52,387 bases of DNA from CAYLLN01 sp036496265 (GTDB lineage: Bacteria; Planctomycetota; Planctomycetia; Pirellulales; Pirellulaceae): positions 1-52,387 of the forward strand of contig DASXLL010000328.1 in the NCBI GenBank assembly GCA_036496265.1. The letters run 5' to 3'. Both the position numbers and the translations under genes were made by a program. This document shows positions 26,003-34,063 of the stretch, piece after piece. Under the pieces are notes generated by a model, which ran no database searches, was not told the DNA's origin, and saw nothing but the letters and a program-made list of their open reading frames with translations. Within the stretch, counting starts at the first letter, position 1. The number at the start of each line of letters is the position of its first letter.

Positions 26003-27109
26003 CTATCTTTCATTGGCGACGTTGATGAAGATTTTGAGCGCCGATTTATCCTCGACGAGCAGCCGCATCATTTCCTGATATTTGTCGAGGCCGTCGAGCG
26101 GATGCGTGAGTATTCGCTCAATGACGCCGGGGAACATCATCTCGCCGACAGCCAGATCGCGAATTCCCATTTCAAAGTGCTCGCGATTGGCATTTACCGA
26201 GCCCAGGAGCAGCTTATTACCAAGGACGAAGTCGATGTTTATTTTGTCGGCTGATACTTCGTGCTTGCGGTCGGCGCCAGTAATGCTAACCCAAACGAGT
26301 GCGCCGTTGTGACCTAGAGCCCGCATCGCGTCGAACGCGACCTGACTGGACCCCGACGCATCGACGATCAAATCGGCTTTTCCAACTTCAGCAACGACTT
26401 TTTCCGCCGGCGTCGTGGACGTGCTGACGTAATGGGCTTCCATACCCTCGACGATCTGGCTGTTCAGCGTGCCGCGTTTGCTGCGGGCAAAACAATAGGT
26501 CTCAATTCCGCGCAGTCGGAAAATCAACGCGGTGAGCAAGCCAATTTGTCCCACACCCATCACAAACGCCCGCTGCGGCCGCCAAACTTTCATCCGCCGC
26601 TGGGCTTCATAAGCCTGATGCACCGCCTTGGCTGCACAGCTCATCGGTTCCATCAGCACGTGCAGGTGCTTGAGCCCCTTGGGAACGCGAACGATATATT
26701 CCTCTTCATCAACAAAGTACTCGGTGAGATAGCCGTGGCGGAGATTAATGCCCCGCTCGTAATACGTCTCCTCGCTCGTCATATCGTTGGTGCCGATGAT
26801 GTCGTAGATCGAGCCGCCGGGCCGACGGACCGTCGCCGTGACATAATCCCCCGGCTTAATGCGTTTCACATTTGGCCCGACCTCTTCGACAAGGCCGAAT
26901 GACTCATGGCCGATCACGAGGTGACTGTCGCCCGGCGGCGGGTTACCGTAAAGGGCCTCATTAATCTCGCGATCCGTCGCATCGACGCCAACTTTCAGGA
27001 CGCGAACGAGAACGCCCTTGCCGCCCGGAATATCGGTGACTTTCGGACGCGGGACGTCCGTCAGATGGACGCTATTTTTCTTGCCGGGAATGACGGCGAC
27101 GGCTTTCAT
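26003..27109 (-). CDS. Glucose 1-dehydrogenase-like medium-chain dehydrogenase
   Basis: 368 residues, zinc-dependent MDR superfamily. It would oxidise glucose or a related aldose to the lactone with NAD(P)+. The sequence follows haloarchaeal and sulfolobal glucose dehydrogenases rather than alcohol dehydrogenases. 'VGVDATDREI' carries the Asp that replaces the usual zinc-binding Cys in the haloarchaeal enzymes. 'GHESFGLVEEVG', 'YERGINLRHGYLTEYFVDEE' and 'VLMEPMSCAAKAVHQAYEAQ' are family stretches. The nucleotide-binding loop is 'AFVMGVGQIGLLTALIFRLR'. The product has no signal peptide and is cytoplasmic. It is the first gene of a likely operon with an exported cytochrome, an odd pairing because the two act on different sides of the membrane. 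Confidence 0.9.
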   Translation of the reverse strand: MKAVAVIPGKKNSVHLTDVPRPKVTDIPGGKGVLVRVLKVGVDATDREINEALYGNPPPGDSHLVIGHESFGLVEEVGPNVKRIKPGDYVTATVRRPGGSIYDIIGTNDMTSEETYYERGINLRHGYLTEYFVDEEEYIVRVPKGLKHLHVLMEPMSCAAKAVHQAYEAQRRMKVWRPQRAFVMGVGQIGLLTALIFRLRGIETYCFARSKRGTLNSQIVEGMEAHYVSTSTTPAEKVVAEVGKADLIVDASGSSQVAFDAMRALGHNGALVWVSITGADRKHEVSADKINIDFVLGNKLLLGSVNANREHFEMGIRDLAVGEMMFPGVIERILTHPLDGLDKYQEMMRLLVEDKSALKIFINVANER

Positions 27110-27138
27110 AGGGCGGGCTTCATGCGTGAGGCTTGGGG

Positions 27139-27171
27139 CTTGAGACTACGATCCACGGCTCAGGTCTCAAG
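27139..27171. repeat. 8-bp inverted repeat upstream of glucose dehydrogenase
   Basis: CTTGAGAC (27139-27146) and GTCTCAAG (27164-27171) form a stem with a 17-nt loop, 30 bp before the start of the minus-strand dehydrogenase. It could sit in the 5' leader of that mRNA. It resembles the GGCTTGAG-type filler repeats found between planctomycete genes. Confidence 0.55.
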
Positions 27172-27350
27172 TCTTAATCTAGTGGCCGCGACAAATCGTC
27201 GCGAGGGGCGAAAACGCGAAGTGGAACGAATTTGCCGTGTCCGGCGAAACCTTTTGCCGCGGAAGCGGTTGCATGGATATCGCTGCGCGCCCGCTTTGAG
27301 GCGGCTGGCCGCAAATCTTGGCGAGGACTCAGGAACAGAGAGGAACAGTC

Positions 27351-27593
27351 GTGTTTCGCTATTCAATTCGGGAGTTGCTTTGGCTGACCCTAGTTGTGGC
27401 CGTCGCTTCGGCCTGGTGGGTCGAAGCGGCGCGGGCCAGACAATGGCAGCAGCGGGCCGTGATTGCCGCCGGCCAGCTTGAGGCGGAAAACTTTGGCAAA
27501 ATGATCTTTGAGCCGACTCGGGCCGTGTATTTGTCGCCCGCGAAGGATTCGGCGCATCAAGAAACCGTTTTCCCAACGGAAGCAAGTCGCTGA
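27351..27593 (+). CDS. Small membrane protein of the planctomycete 'FRYSIRELLWLT' type
   Basis: 80 residues from a GTG at 27351. The reading VFRYSIRELLWLTLVVAVAS followed by AWW is typical of short planctomycete proteins that begin '(F)RYxIRELLxLTLVVAL'. It has one membrane helix (about residues 9-25) and then a basic coiled stretch ('EAARARQWQQRAVIAAGQLE'). The Met frame start at 27318 is less likely because the family begins at this Val. Its last 37 bp overlap the 3' end of the convergent acyl-ligase gene. The function is unknown. Confidence 0.75.
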   Translation: MFRYSIRELLWLTLVVAVASAWWVEAARARQWQQRAVIAAGQLEAENFGKMIFEPTRAVYLSPAKDSAHQETVFPTEASR

Positions 27594-29200
27594 TTCGCGG
27601 CCAGAACTGCTAGCTTCTCGCGAAAGATTTTCGCGTTGTGGCGGATATCGACCGGCAGCGAGCGTAGCAGCAGGAACGTGTCGATTCCGCTCGTGTGCAG
27701 ATGCTGCTCGGCCAACTGGCGCAGCGCTCGCTGTACCTGGCGCCAGTTGCCCTTTGCGTTGCGCCTGTGTTCCGGCCACGGCTCAACAAAAACGACCGGC
27801 CGCTGCTTCCCGCGCTCGCCGACACCAACCAGCGCCGATCGATAGACCCAGGGATGCTGATTGAAGATCGCCTCGCAGGGAATTGTATATAGTGTCCCGC
27901 TAGCCGTGATGACGCGGTGTGACTTGCGGCCGCAGAACCAGAAGCGGTCATTCTCCAAATACCCAACATCGCCCATTCGATGCCAAAATCTATCACCATC
28001 GCGGATTTTGTGTAGCGCGTTGGCTTCAGGGCGGGTTACATATTCCGTCGTAACGACAGGCCCGCGAACGATGAGCTCGCCGATTTCTCCAAGCGGCAAT
28101 TCATCGGCATCCGCCATCGTTGCGACGGGTTCATCCTTGATGCGAATTACCTTCCAATCGATGCCCGGGAAGTGACGGCCGACGCAAGTGCCGGCGCCGG
28201 CGGCTGATTTGGCCGCGGTCTCCGACAGCACTTCGGTTGCCGATATCGAAGCCACAGGCAGCGCTTCAGTCGCACCGTAAGGCGTGTGGATATCGCCATC
28301 CAGCGGAATCGCAGCCTTCATGCGCTTCAAAACGTGAATCGGAACGGGAGCGCCGGCGGACAACACTCGTTTAAGCGTCGGCAAAACGATTTTGGTGTCC
28401 TCGCAATACCGGCCGACGACATTCCACAGCGCCGGCGAGCCAAAAGCTTGGGTCACGTTCCAATCATTGACGGCTTCGACGATGTTCCGCGGATCGACCT
28501 GTGCCGGCCGGGTCGGGTCCATGTCGGGAATGACCGTCGTCACGCCCATCGCGCAGTTGAAGAGTGCGAACAGCGGAAACCCGGGCAAATCGACTTCTCC
28601 CGGCTGGATGTTGTAGAAATCGCGGATTTCGGTGGCCTGGCGATCGAAATTGCCGTGGCGATAGAGAACGCCTTTCGGCGGCCCGGTGCTGCCGGTGGTG
28701 AAAATGATTGCAGCCGGATCGTCGCCTTTTGTCTGCACGGGCTGAAAGTTTGGACTCATCCGCCGCGCGCGAAGCTGCGCAATCGTCGGACCGCCCCAAA
28801 ACCAGCGGCGACCGACCGTGACATTGCATTTGGCTCTCGGAAAACGGCCGCGCAGAAGAATGCGGACAGCTTGCGCCAGAGGAATACCAATAAATCCTTC
28901 CGGGTCGCTTTCTGCCAGGCAGCGGATCAGATTGCGGCGTCCCATGCCGGGGTCGATGAGAATAGTGACGACGCCCGCCTTGAACATCGCGAACACCAGC
29001 GAAATGAAATCGATGCTCGGCGGCACCATGAGAATCAGCCGCGTGCCCGGTTTGGCGCCGATCGCGGCCAACCCGTCGGCCAACAGATTGCTGTCGTCCT
29101 CAAGCTGCTGAAATGTGAGCGTCTGATAGATTCGCTTGCCCCCCGAATCGCGGCCGCGCGGCATTGCGATGGCAATGCCAGTTGGGTTTTGCGCCGCCAT
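27557..29200 (-). CDS. oleC: OleC-like AMP-dependent acyl ligase (beta-lactone synthetase family)
   Basis: 547 residues, ANL superfamily. The AMP-binding loop is 'IIFTTGSTGPPKGVLYRHGN'. OleC-type hallmarks are 'FPLFALFNCAMGVTTVIPDM', 'VDPRNIVEAVNDWNVTQAFG', 'SPALWNVVGRY', 'LPTLKRVLSAGAPVP', 'TPYGATEALPVASIS' and the C-terminal 'RHNAKIFREKLAV'. OleC converts a beta-hydroxy acid to a beta-lactone in long-chain olefin synthesis. The usual oleA, oleB and oleD partners are not in this window, so the substrate is open. The ATG at 29200 seems a few residues late. The frame upstream reads VNVGFRLGA, which fits the family N-terminus, but has no ATG/GTG/TTG. It lies 71 bp after the RimK-like gene on the same strand. 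Confidence 0.85.
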   Translation of the reverse strand: MAAQNPTGIAIAMPRGRDSGGKRIYQTLTFQQLEDDSNLLADGLAAIGAKPGTRLILMVPPSIDFISLVFAMFKAGVVTILIDPGMGRRNLIRCLAESDPEGFIGIPLAQAVRILLRGRFPRAKCNVTVGRRWFWGGPTIAQLRARRMSPNFQPVQTKGDDPAAIIFTTGSTGPPKGVLYRHGNFDRQATEIRDFYNIQPGEVDLPGFPLFALFNCAMGVTTVIPDMDPTRPAQVDPRNIVEAVNDWNVTQAFGSPALWNVVGRYCEDTKIVLPTLKRVLSAGAPVPIHVLKRMKAAIPLDGDIHTPYGATEALPVASISATEVLSETAAKSAAGAGTCVGRHFPGIDWKVIRIKDEPVATMADADELPLGEIGELIVRGPVVTTEYVTRPEANALHKIRDGDRFWHRMGDVGYLENDRFWFCGRKSHRVITASGTLYTIPCEAIFNQHPWVYRSALVGVGERGKQRPVVFVEPWPEHRRNAKGNWRQVQRALRQLAEQHLHTSGIDTFLLLRSLPVDIRHNAKIFREKLAVLAANQRLASVGKTVS

Positions 29201-29271
29201 CGCACCGAGTCGGAAGCCGACGTTGACGCACTCAACCGAGGAAAGGAGAGTCGGAGAGACAGAGGAAGGGG

Positions 29272-30159
29272 TCAGCGACGTTTTACCTGGCTAGCGACAA
29301 AATCAATGATTTCTTTGGCGATGTCTATGTTATGAGCTCGCGCCAACGCCTTCCAGCCGGGAACGGCGTTGACCTCGATTGTATATAGCTGGCCGTCTTT
29401 GCCGGGCAGCAGATCGACGCCGGCCAGCGGAGCATGAACGGCGGCTGCAGCGCGATGGGCGAGTTCAATGAGCAAGTCATCCGGCGTGAACGGCTCGGCA
29501 GTGGCCCCCCGGCTGATATTGGTCCGCCAGTCGAGCTTGTTGACCCGTCGCATTCCGAGAACTCTGTCGCCAATCACCAGCAGACGGATGTCGTGGCCTT
29601 CGTGGTCAACGAATTCCTGCAGGTATAGGACAGCGCCGAGCTGAGCGAGCATTTTGAATGCTCTCAGTGCCAAGTTTTCATCAGTTAGGCGAGTAATGCC
29701 GCGACCTTCGCTACCGAAAAGTGGTTTTAGGACGACGTCGCGGCCGAGTTGCTCGAACGCGGTCATGGCATCATCAGCCGTTTGGCAACAAATCGTTCGC
29801 GGCGTTAATAATCCAGCGGATTGCAGCTTGGCCGTCGTCAAAAACTTATCGACGGCCGCTTCGATTGCCCGCGCTGGATTTACAACGACGCCACCAGCCG
29901 CCTCAAATCGACCCAGGCAGTCCATCCGGAAGACCACTTGCTCCAGCGAACCAGGTGGCATCGTGCGGACGAGGATGGCGTCGAAATCAGCGAGGTTGTG
30001 ACCGGCGGAGGAGAGGGAGAGGGGGTGAGAGGGAGAGGGGGTGACGACGGCGGAGATAAAGCTAAAGGGGAGGATCACGATCTCGTGGTCCGCGCCAGCG
30101 GCGCGCGTAAGGTCGCGGGCGTACCAGGAATCGGGGGCTGCGAGGACGGCAAATCGCAA
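29272..30159 (-). CDS. RimK-like ATP-grasp ligase
   Basis: 295 residues. An ATP-grasp enzyme related to RimK and other glutamate ligases, which join an amino acid to a carboxylate through an acyl phosphate. Visible ATP-grasp motifs are 'VDKFLTTAKLQSAGLLTPRT', 'VVLKPLFGSEGRGITRL', 'LYLQEFVDHEGHDIRLLVIG' and the metal-binding 'GVDLLPGKDGQLYTIEVNAV'. The N-terminal pre-ATP-grasp domain starts 'MRFAVLAAPDSWYARDL'. Residues about 40-51 (TPSPSHPLSLSS) come from an exact 16-bp tandem repeat inserted in the gene. It is probably co-transcribed with the OleC-like gene. The substrate is unknown; a cofactor-glutamylation role is only one possibility. Confidence 0.88.
   Translation of the reverse strand: MRFAVLAAPDSWYARDLTRAAGADHEIVILPFSFISAVVTPSPSHPLSLSSAGHNLADFDAILVRTMPPGSLEQVVFRMDCLGRFEAAGGVVVNPARAIEAAVDKFLTTAKLQSAGLLTPRTICCQTADDAMTAFEQLGRDVVLKPLFGSEGRGITRLTDENLALRAFKMLAQLGAVLYLQEFVDHEGHDIRLLVIGDRVLGMRRVNKLDWRTNISRGATAEPFTPDDLLIELAHRAAAAVHAPLAGVDLLPGKDGQLYTIEVNAVPGWKALARAHNIDIAKEIIDFVASQVKRR
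30011..30042. repeat. Exact 16-bp tandem duplication inside the RimK-like gene
   Basis: GAGAGGGAGAGGGGGT occurs twice head to tail (30011-30026, 30027-30042), within codons about 40-51 of the minus-strand gene. Purine-rich strings of this kind look like intergenic filler, so this is probably an insertion that kept the frame. Confidence 0.85.
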
Positions 30160-30165
30160 GCGAGG

Positions 30166-30192
30166 GGTTCAGGGTTCAGGGTTTAGGTTCAG
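30166..30192. repeat. GGTTCAG heptamer tandem repeat
   Basis: GGTTCAG, GGTTCAG, GGTTTAG and a further overlapping GGTTCAG lie between the RimK-like start (30159) and the stop of the next gene (30205). It therefore occupies the intergenic leader of the RimK-like gene. Confidence 0.85.
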
Positions 30193-30204
30193 CACCAGAG
30201 AATT

Positions 30205-31971
30205 CTATTGCCGTTTCAGCCCAAACGTCATGTAGTGAATGCCCGTCGGGTCGCTCACGAGCATGCCGCCGGCGGGGGCCATGTATTCGGCAATGACCTC
30301 GAACGGCGGCAGCGGATTGTCGCGTAGGGCTTGGTCGAGAGCGCCGAAGGCGCGGTTCTTGCCGGCTTGCTCGGCGAGCCGCTTGCGGGTGTTTTCAGCA
30401 TTGGCCATGTCGTACCAGAAACGCATCCCTTCTTCCGGCCTGCTGAACACCACCGCGCCCGGTGCGTCGCCGCCCGGTTGCCGCCTAACCTTGCTGGCGA
30501 TGAGCTTGAAATCGAGCGAAGTGGACAGGCTGCGATCAGGATTCGCTGTTGAAGTGACCAGCTCCTGAAACGCCTTCATGCTGTCCGTGAAAATGAAATA
30601 GTCATTGATAATCCCGATGCAGGGCAGCGGCTGGCGGATGTCCATGCCAGCTTTGGCGGCTTTTTGCTGCCGGTCTGGCACTTTGATCGACCAATATTCA
30701 ATTTGGCCATAGCGTTGCTTTTCCAAGTCGCCGTAATGCTTCTGCACGATCTTGTCGAGCACGGACTTGGCGGCTTTGGGGTCTTTGAGCTGCAGACCGA
30801 CGATCGTACACGGGCTATTGATTCGCACCGGCCGCTCGACCCACTGCACATGCGTGGCCCGGCCAGAAAGCTGTGGCACGATTTCGGTGAGCACGTCCGC
30901 TCCGAGTGGGCCGCTGAAGCGCGTTTGAATTTGTTGCTCAAGCTGACCATCTCCCATCAGGCCGTTGTACAGCCGCGACGCGACATTGATCGTATGCCGC
31001 AGGTCCCAGTGAATCGTCGAATACGAGATGCAGTCGGCCGGCACCCACGTTTCGGGCGTCATGTCGCCGGACGATAGGCCAATCGCGTCGATCACACCGA
31101 TCCGCGGGTTGTCGAGCAGGATGTGCAGATGCTGCACCTGATCGAATTCGCCCGACGAGAACGACATGGCGCCGCCAGCCGCTTGCAGGCCGTCGAGTCC
31201 CAAGACTGGGAATAGCGCTAAGCCGGTTGCCGCCAGCGAGCCGCTTGCCAACCGGCGTACCAGAGCAATCGGATCGACATACCAGACGATATGCGGCTGA
31301 TCATCGCCGGCGCAGCGGCTCATTACCGTCGCGAACTTCTCGGTTTCGGCAAGCGCGCGTTCGACACCCGCGCCGTTTAAGTTCGCCAGCACGGTTTCCA
31401 TGAGCGGCCGAGCAGTGGCAAAAATGAACGTGCCGTCGCGCTCGACTTCAAATATCCGTGGGCCAATACCAGTGAAAATGTTGATTTCTTCGTTGCCGAA
31501 TTTTTCCGTCAGCCGATTACCGCCGCTCTTGGCCGCGATGGCCTCCGCCGACGCGATCAACTTCCGAGCTTGTGCGACTTCGTCCTTGGTGTCGATGATG
31601 AGCACGAAGCCCTGCTCTTGCTCGCGGTCTTCGGGCGCGACGAAAGCGACACACACCTCACCCTGCGGAATTTTCAAGAGCTGATCGAGCGGAACCCCAA
31701 TCACCTGCTCCACTTGCTTGAACGCGTCTTGAGCCGAGCGATAGAGCTGCCCGACCAACGGCTGCATCCGCTTGTCTTGAAAGATGCGGCCGAGCGAGGT
31801 GTCTTGAAATTTCTGAGCGAGCAAAGGCGCGTCGGGAATGCGAACCATCCCCAGCGTATAGGGCGGCAAAATCTGCGGCGCCGTCGGCCGCTGGGCCCAA
31901 ACGGTTGGCGAAATTAGTAATAACGAAGTACAAACGGCGCACAAACGCCACGATCTAAACAGCTTTTTCAC
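30205..31971 (-). CDS. Exported protein of unknown function
   Basis: 588 residues from a GTG at 31971 that has GGGGGA upstream and starts a compact signal peptide (VKKLFRSWRLCAVCTSLLLI..., cleavage near VWA-QR). An ATG at 32019 in the same frame would add 16 residues with no signal-like character. The mature protein has alternating segments such as 'EVCVAFVAPEDREQEQGFVL', 'DGTFIFATARPLMETVLANL' and 'TWVPADCISYSTIHWDLRHT'. The style recalls DUF3352-like planctomycete proteins, but I cannot place it firmly. The C-terminus ends 'MLVSDPTGIHYMTFGLKRQ'. It may be the first gene of an operon with the RimK-like and OleC-like genes. It is divergent from the BON-domain gene. Confidence 0.8.
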   Translation of the reverse strand: MKKLFRSWRLCAVCTSLLLISPTVWAQRPTAPQILPPYTLGMVRIPDAPLLAQKFQDTSLGRIFQDKRMQPLVGQLYRSAQDAFKQVEQVIGVPLDQLLKIPQGEVCVAFVAPEDREQEQGFVLIIDTKDEVAQARKLIASAEAIAAKSGGNRLTEKFGNEEINIFTGIGPRIFEVERDGTFIFATARPLMETVLANLNGAGVERALAETEKFATVMSRCAGDDQPHIVWYVDPIALVRRLASGSLAATGLALFPVLGLDGLQAAGGAMSFSSGEFDQVQHLHILLDNPRIGVIDAIGLSSGDMTPETWVPADCISYSTIHWDLRHTINVASRLYNGLMGDGQLEQQIQTRFSGPLGADVLTEIVPQLSGRATHVQWVERPVRINSPCTIVGLQLKDPKAAKSVLDKIVQKHYGDLEKQRYGQIEYWSIKVPDRQQKAAKAGMDIRQPLPCIGIINDYFIFTDSMKAFQELVTSTANPDRSLSTSLDFKLIASKVRRQPGGDAPGAVVFSRPEEGMRFWYDMANAENTRKRLAEQAGKNRAFGALDQALRDNPLPPFEVIAEYMAPAGGMLVSDPTGIHYMTFGLKRQ

Positions 31972-32320
31972 AAAACGGTTCCCCCAAGTGGCAATTACGC
32001 CACAACCCCAAGCGGACAAGCAGTTTATGATTGTTTCACAGGTCGCCAGTTGCTAAAAGTACCCGCCAACTCCGGCTGCCGGTTTCGATCGTCCTGGTAT
32101 TCGCCCGAAACCGGTCGGGATTGGGCGGGTTTAAGGGATTTGGGAGACAAGTTGCTAGCGAATTCCCAACCTCCGTACGGCAGAGGTCTATCCGATCCTA
32201 AGAAGCCGATCTGAGGCGCAAAACCTACCGCGGATTGCCTCAGCGACATAACCCGCGCCGTCGTTTACAAGCCTGGTAGCATTCGACGAAAATAGCGATA
32301 GCAACAAATCGAGGCGCAAC
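31972..32320. other. Divergent intergenic region with nested inverted repeats
   Basis: This is the gap between two divergent exported-protein genes, so it must hold two promoters. I could not fix either of them. The main structure is the nested inverted repeat at 32061-32130, listed separately. No small gene was recognised. Confidence 0.5.
32061..32130. promoter_or_regulatory. Nested inverted repeat (cruciform or RNA hairpin)
   Basis: The inner arms CCGGTTTCG (32079-32087) and CGAAACCGG (32106-32114) match perfectly over 9 bp. The outer arms ACCCGCC (32061-32067) and GGCGGGT (32124-32130) match over 7 bp. The position between divergent genes suits an operator or a structured leader. Confidence 0.45.
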
Positions 32321-33121
32321 ATGAAAACGATCCGCCCAATCAACTCAGTGATCATGATCCGAGCACTGCCGCTATTCGGTTTGGTATGCAGCCTCGCGCT
32401 CGCCAACGTCTGCTTCGCTCAAGCGCGCGGCACCACCACGAACAGCATGTTCGGCTCCTCGCAAGTCGGCAATCCGTCCGGCGCGAGTGCCTCGGGTTCT
32501 GGCTCCGGCATGACGATGGGCCAAAGCTCGACGAACGGAAGCGCCAGTACGCCGGGAGGCACTAGCTCAATGGGCAACAGTTTGGGCCTTGGCGCAAATA
32601 TGCAGAACTTCAGCGCCGGCGGGGCAACGGGTTTTGTCGGCTCCAGCGCAAACAGCGTTGCCAATCAGTCAAGCCGCGTGGGTACGCAGGGCGCTGTGCA
32701 AGCCGGCCGCGTCAACTTTGGCTCGCTGACGAATTTGATGAATCAATCGCGGCAGAATCAGTTCAATCAGCAGCAGGCTCAGAAAGCGCAGCGGTCGGCC
32801 AGTCAGCCGAAGGGGCAATTCCGCGTTCCGCTGCGGCTCGGTTTTCAGCCAACGCCCAGGGAAGGGCTGGGCATCGGCACGGCGCTTACGCAGCGGATGA
32901 TCAAAATGCCCGCCCTCTCGCAGACCGGCCGAATTACCGCTGGGATGGAAGGGCAGACGGCTGTCCTGCGGGGAACAGTGCCGACGGAAGCGGACCGGTC
33001 GCTGGCGGAGGGCCTGGCGAAATTGGAGCCAGGGGTGTTGGCGGTCCGTAACGAACTGGTGGTGGGACCGACGGAATCACAGCCTGCGGAGCCGCTGCCG
33101 CAACCGCCTTCGGGGCAGTAG
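32321..33121 (+). CDS. Exported protein with C-terminal BON domain
   Basis: 266 residues. GAGG at 32311-32314 precedes the ATG. The signal peptide is long (MKTIRPINSVIMIRALPLFG..., cleavage at CFA-QA near residue 34); an internal Met at residue 12 is an alternative start. Residues about 35-150 are low-complexity Ser/Gly/Asn/Gln ('SGASASGSGSGMTMGQSSTN'). The C-terminus (about 205-250) is a BON domain: 'GRITAGMEGQTAVLRGTVPT' then 'LEPGVLAVRNELVVG'. BON domains bind phospholipid or partner proteins in the periplasm. The last 188 bp overlap the end of the convergent minus-strand gene. Confidence 0.85.
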   Translation: MKTIRPINSVIMIRALPLFGLVCSLALANVCFAQARGTTTNSMFGSSQVGNPSGASASGSGSGMTMGQSSTNGSASTPGGTSSMGNSLGLGANMQNFSAGGATGFVGSSANSVANQSSRVGTQGAVQAGRVNFGSLTNLMNQSRQNQFNQQQAQKAQRSASQPKGQFRVPLRLGFQPTPREGLGIGTALTQRMIKMPALSQTGRITAGMEGQTAVLRGTVPTEADRSLAEGLAKLEPGVLAVRNELVVGPTESQPAEPLPQPPSGQ

Positions 33122-33989
33122 TCGCAGCCTGTGGCGAGTTGTTGACTATGCCCGCCGCGCGACTCGCGGCTAGCGTCGCCCGTTGTTGCGCCAGTTTCTC
33201 CATTGGTCCGATTTGTGGCGGAGCGCTGGTCAATCGGTCTTGCAGCGATCCCGGCAGGTTAATCGTTGTCGTGGCCGGGCCGGTTGGCTGCTGGGGCAAT
33301 CCGGTCGGAACTTCTTGTGGCTGGAACGACGCCTGCTGAACGCCATAGTTGTTCACATTCCCGCCAGGCGCGCCAACTTGTGCCGCATTGGAAACGATAT
33401 TGGGGTCCGGGCGCACGACGGGCGACGGCGGCAGGACGGCATGTCCGTATTGCAGCTCGCCGGACGGCGCCGCTGGGCCCGGCAACATATTGTGTGCCGA
33501 TTCGCCGATCACGAGCTGCCCGCCGGACGAAGTGAAAATCGGAATCAGCGTCAGTTGGACTTGCGGGCTGCCGACGGCGTCCCACGGAACCCAAATACTG
33601 TACGAAGCGCCGAGCTGCGTCGGGCTATAGTGCTGCGTGAATTGCTCCGGCGTGAAAGCAAACTTCTTTTCCGGCGTTTTGTTTTCGCCGCCGGGAGCGC
33701 TGTCGTTATAGGCATAAACCACGAGCTGCCCTTCGACGGCGACAGGCTCGTTCTTCTGGTCGTAAAAATAAAGGCGGCCCCCGAAGCCACGTGTCGATTG
33801 CTTGCCGACCTGGTTGAACACCGCCGGCGACCAAATGACGGCCATTTTCACCGGAATCGGATAGCGGCTCTCTTTGATCTTGGGCTGTGAATTGGGCCAC
33901 AGCTTCGGCCAGTCGGCGCGGGCGTTTTCGGCGTTGACGATCGATATCACGGCAAACGCGAGGCAAACGATAAGCAAGTTATTTCGCAT
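32934..33989 (-). CDS. Exported protein with proline-rich tail, likely secretin partner
   Basis: 351 residues from the ATG at 33989, which starts a signal peptide (MRNNLLIVCLAFAVISIVNA, cleavage near ARA-DW). The longer frame to 34058 has no signal features ahead of this Met. The body has beta-rich stretches 'PVKMAVIWSPAVFNQ', 'GGRLYFYDQKNEPVAVEGQL' and 'YSIWVPWDAVGSPQVQLTLI'. The last ~110 residues are Pro/Ala/Gln-rich ('AVIPSVPPPVRYGPPTPLAP'). It follows the secretin gene by 74 bp on the same strand, so the products may work together at the outer membrane. That is inference from position. The tail is antisense to the BON domain of the convergent gene. Confidence 0.8.
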   Translation of the reverse strand: MRNNLLIVCLAFAVISIVNAENARADWPKLWPNSQPKIKESRYPIPVKMAVIWSPAVFNQVGKQSTRGFGGRLYFYDQKNEPVAVEGQLVVYAYNDSAPGGENKTPEKKFAFTPEQFTQHYSPTQLGASYSIWVPWDAVGSPQVQLTLIPIFTSSGGQLVIGESAHNMLPGPAAPSGELQYGHAVLPPSPVVRPDPNIVSNAAQVGAPGGNVNNYGVQQASFQPQEVPTGLPQQPTGPATTTINLPGSLQDRLTSAPPQIGPMEKLAQQRATLAASRAAGIVNNSPQAATTAPKAVAAAAPQAVIPSVPPPVRYGPPTPLAPISPGPPPATGPLPSALFPAGQPSALPSQR

Positions 33990-34063
33990 AGCAACTGTTT
34001 CGTTCGAAGCCGAGTCGTCATGGCAACTCGCGGAGCGAGTTGCCCACTTTGGAGGCAAGACCG

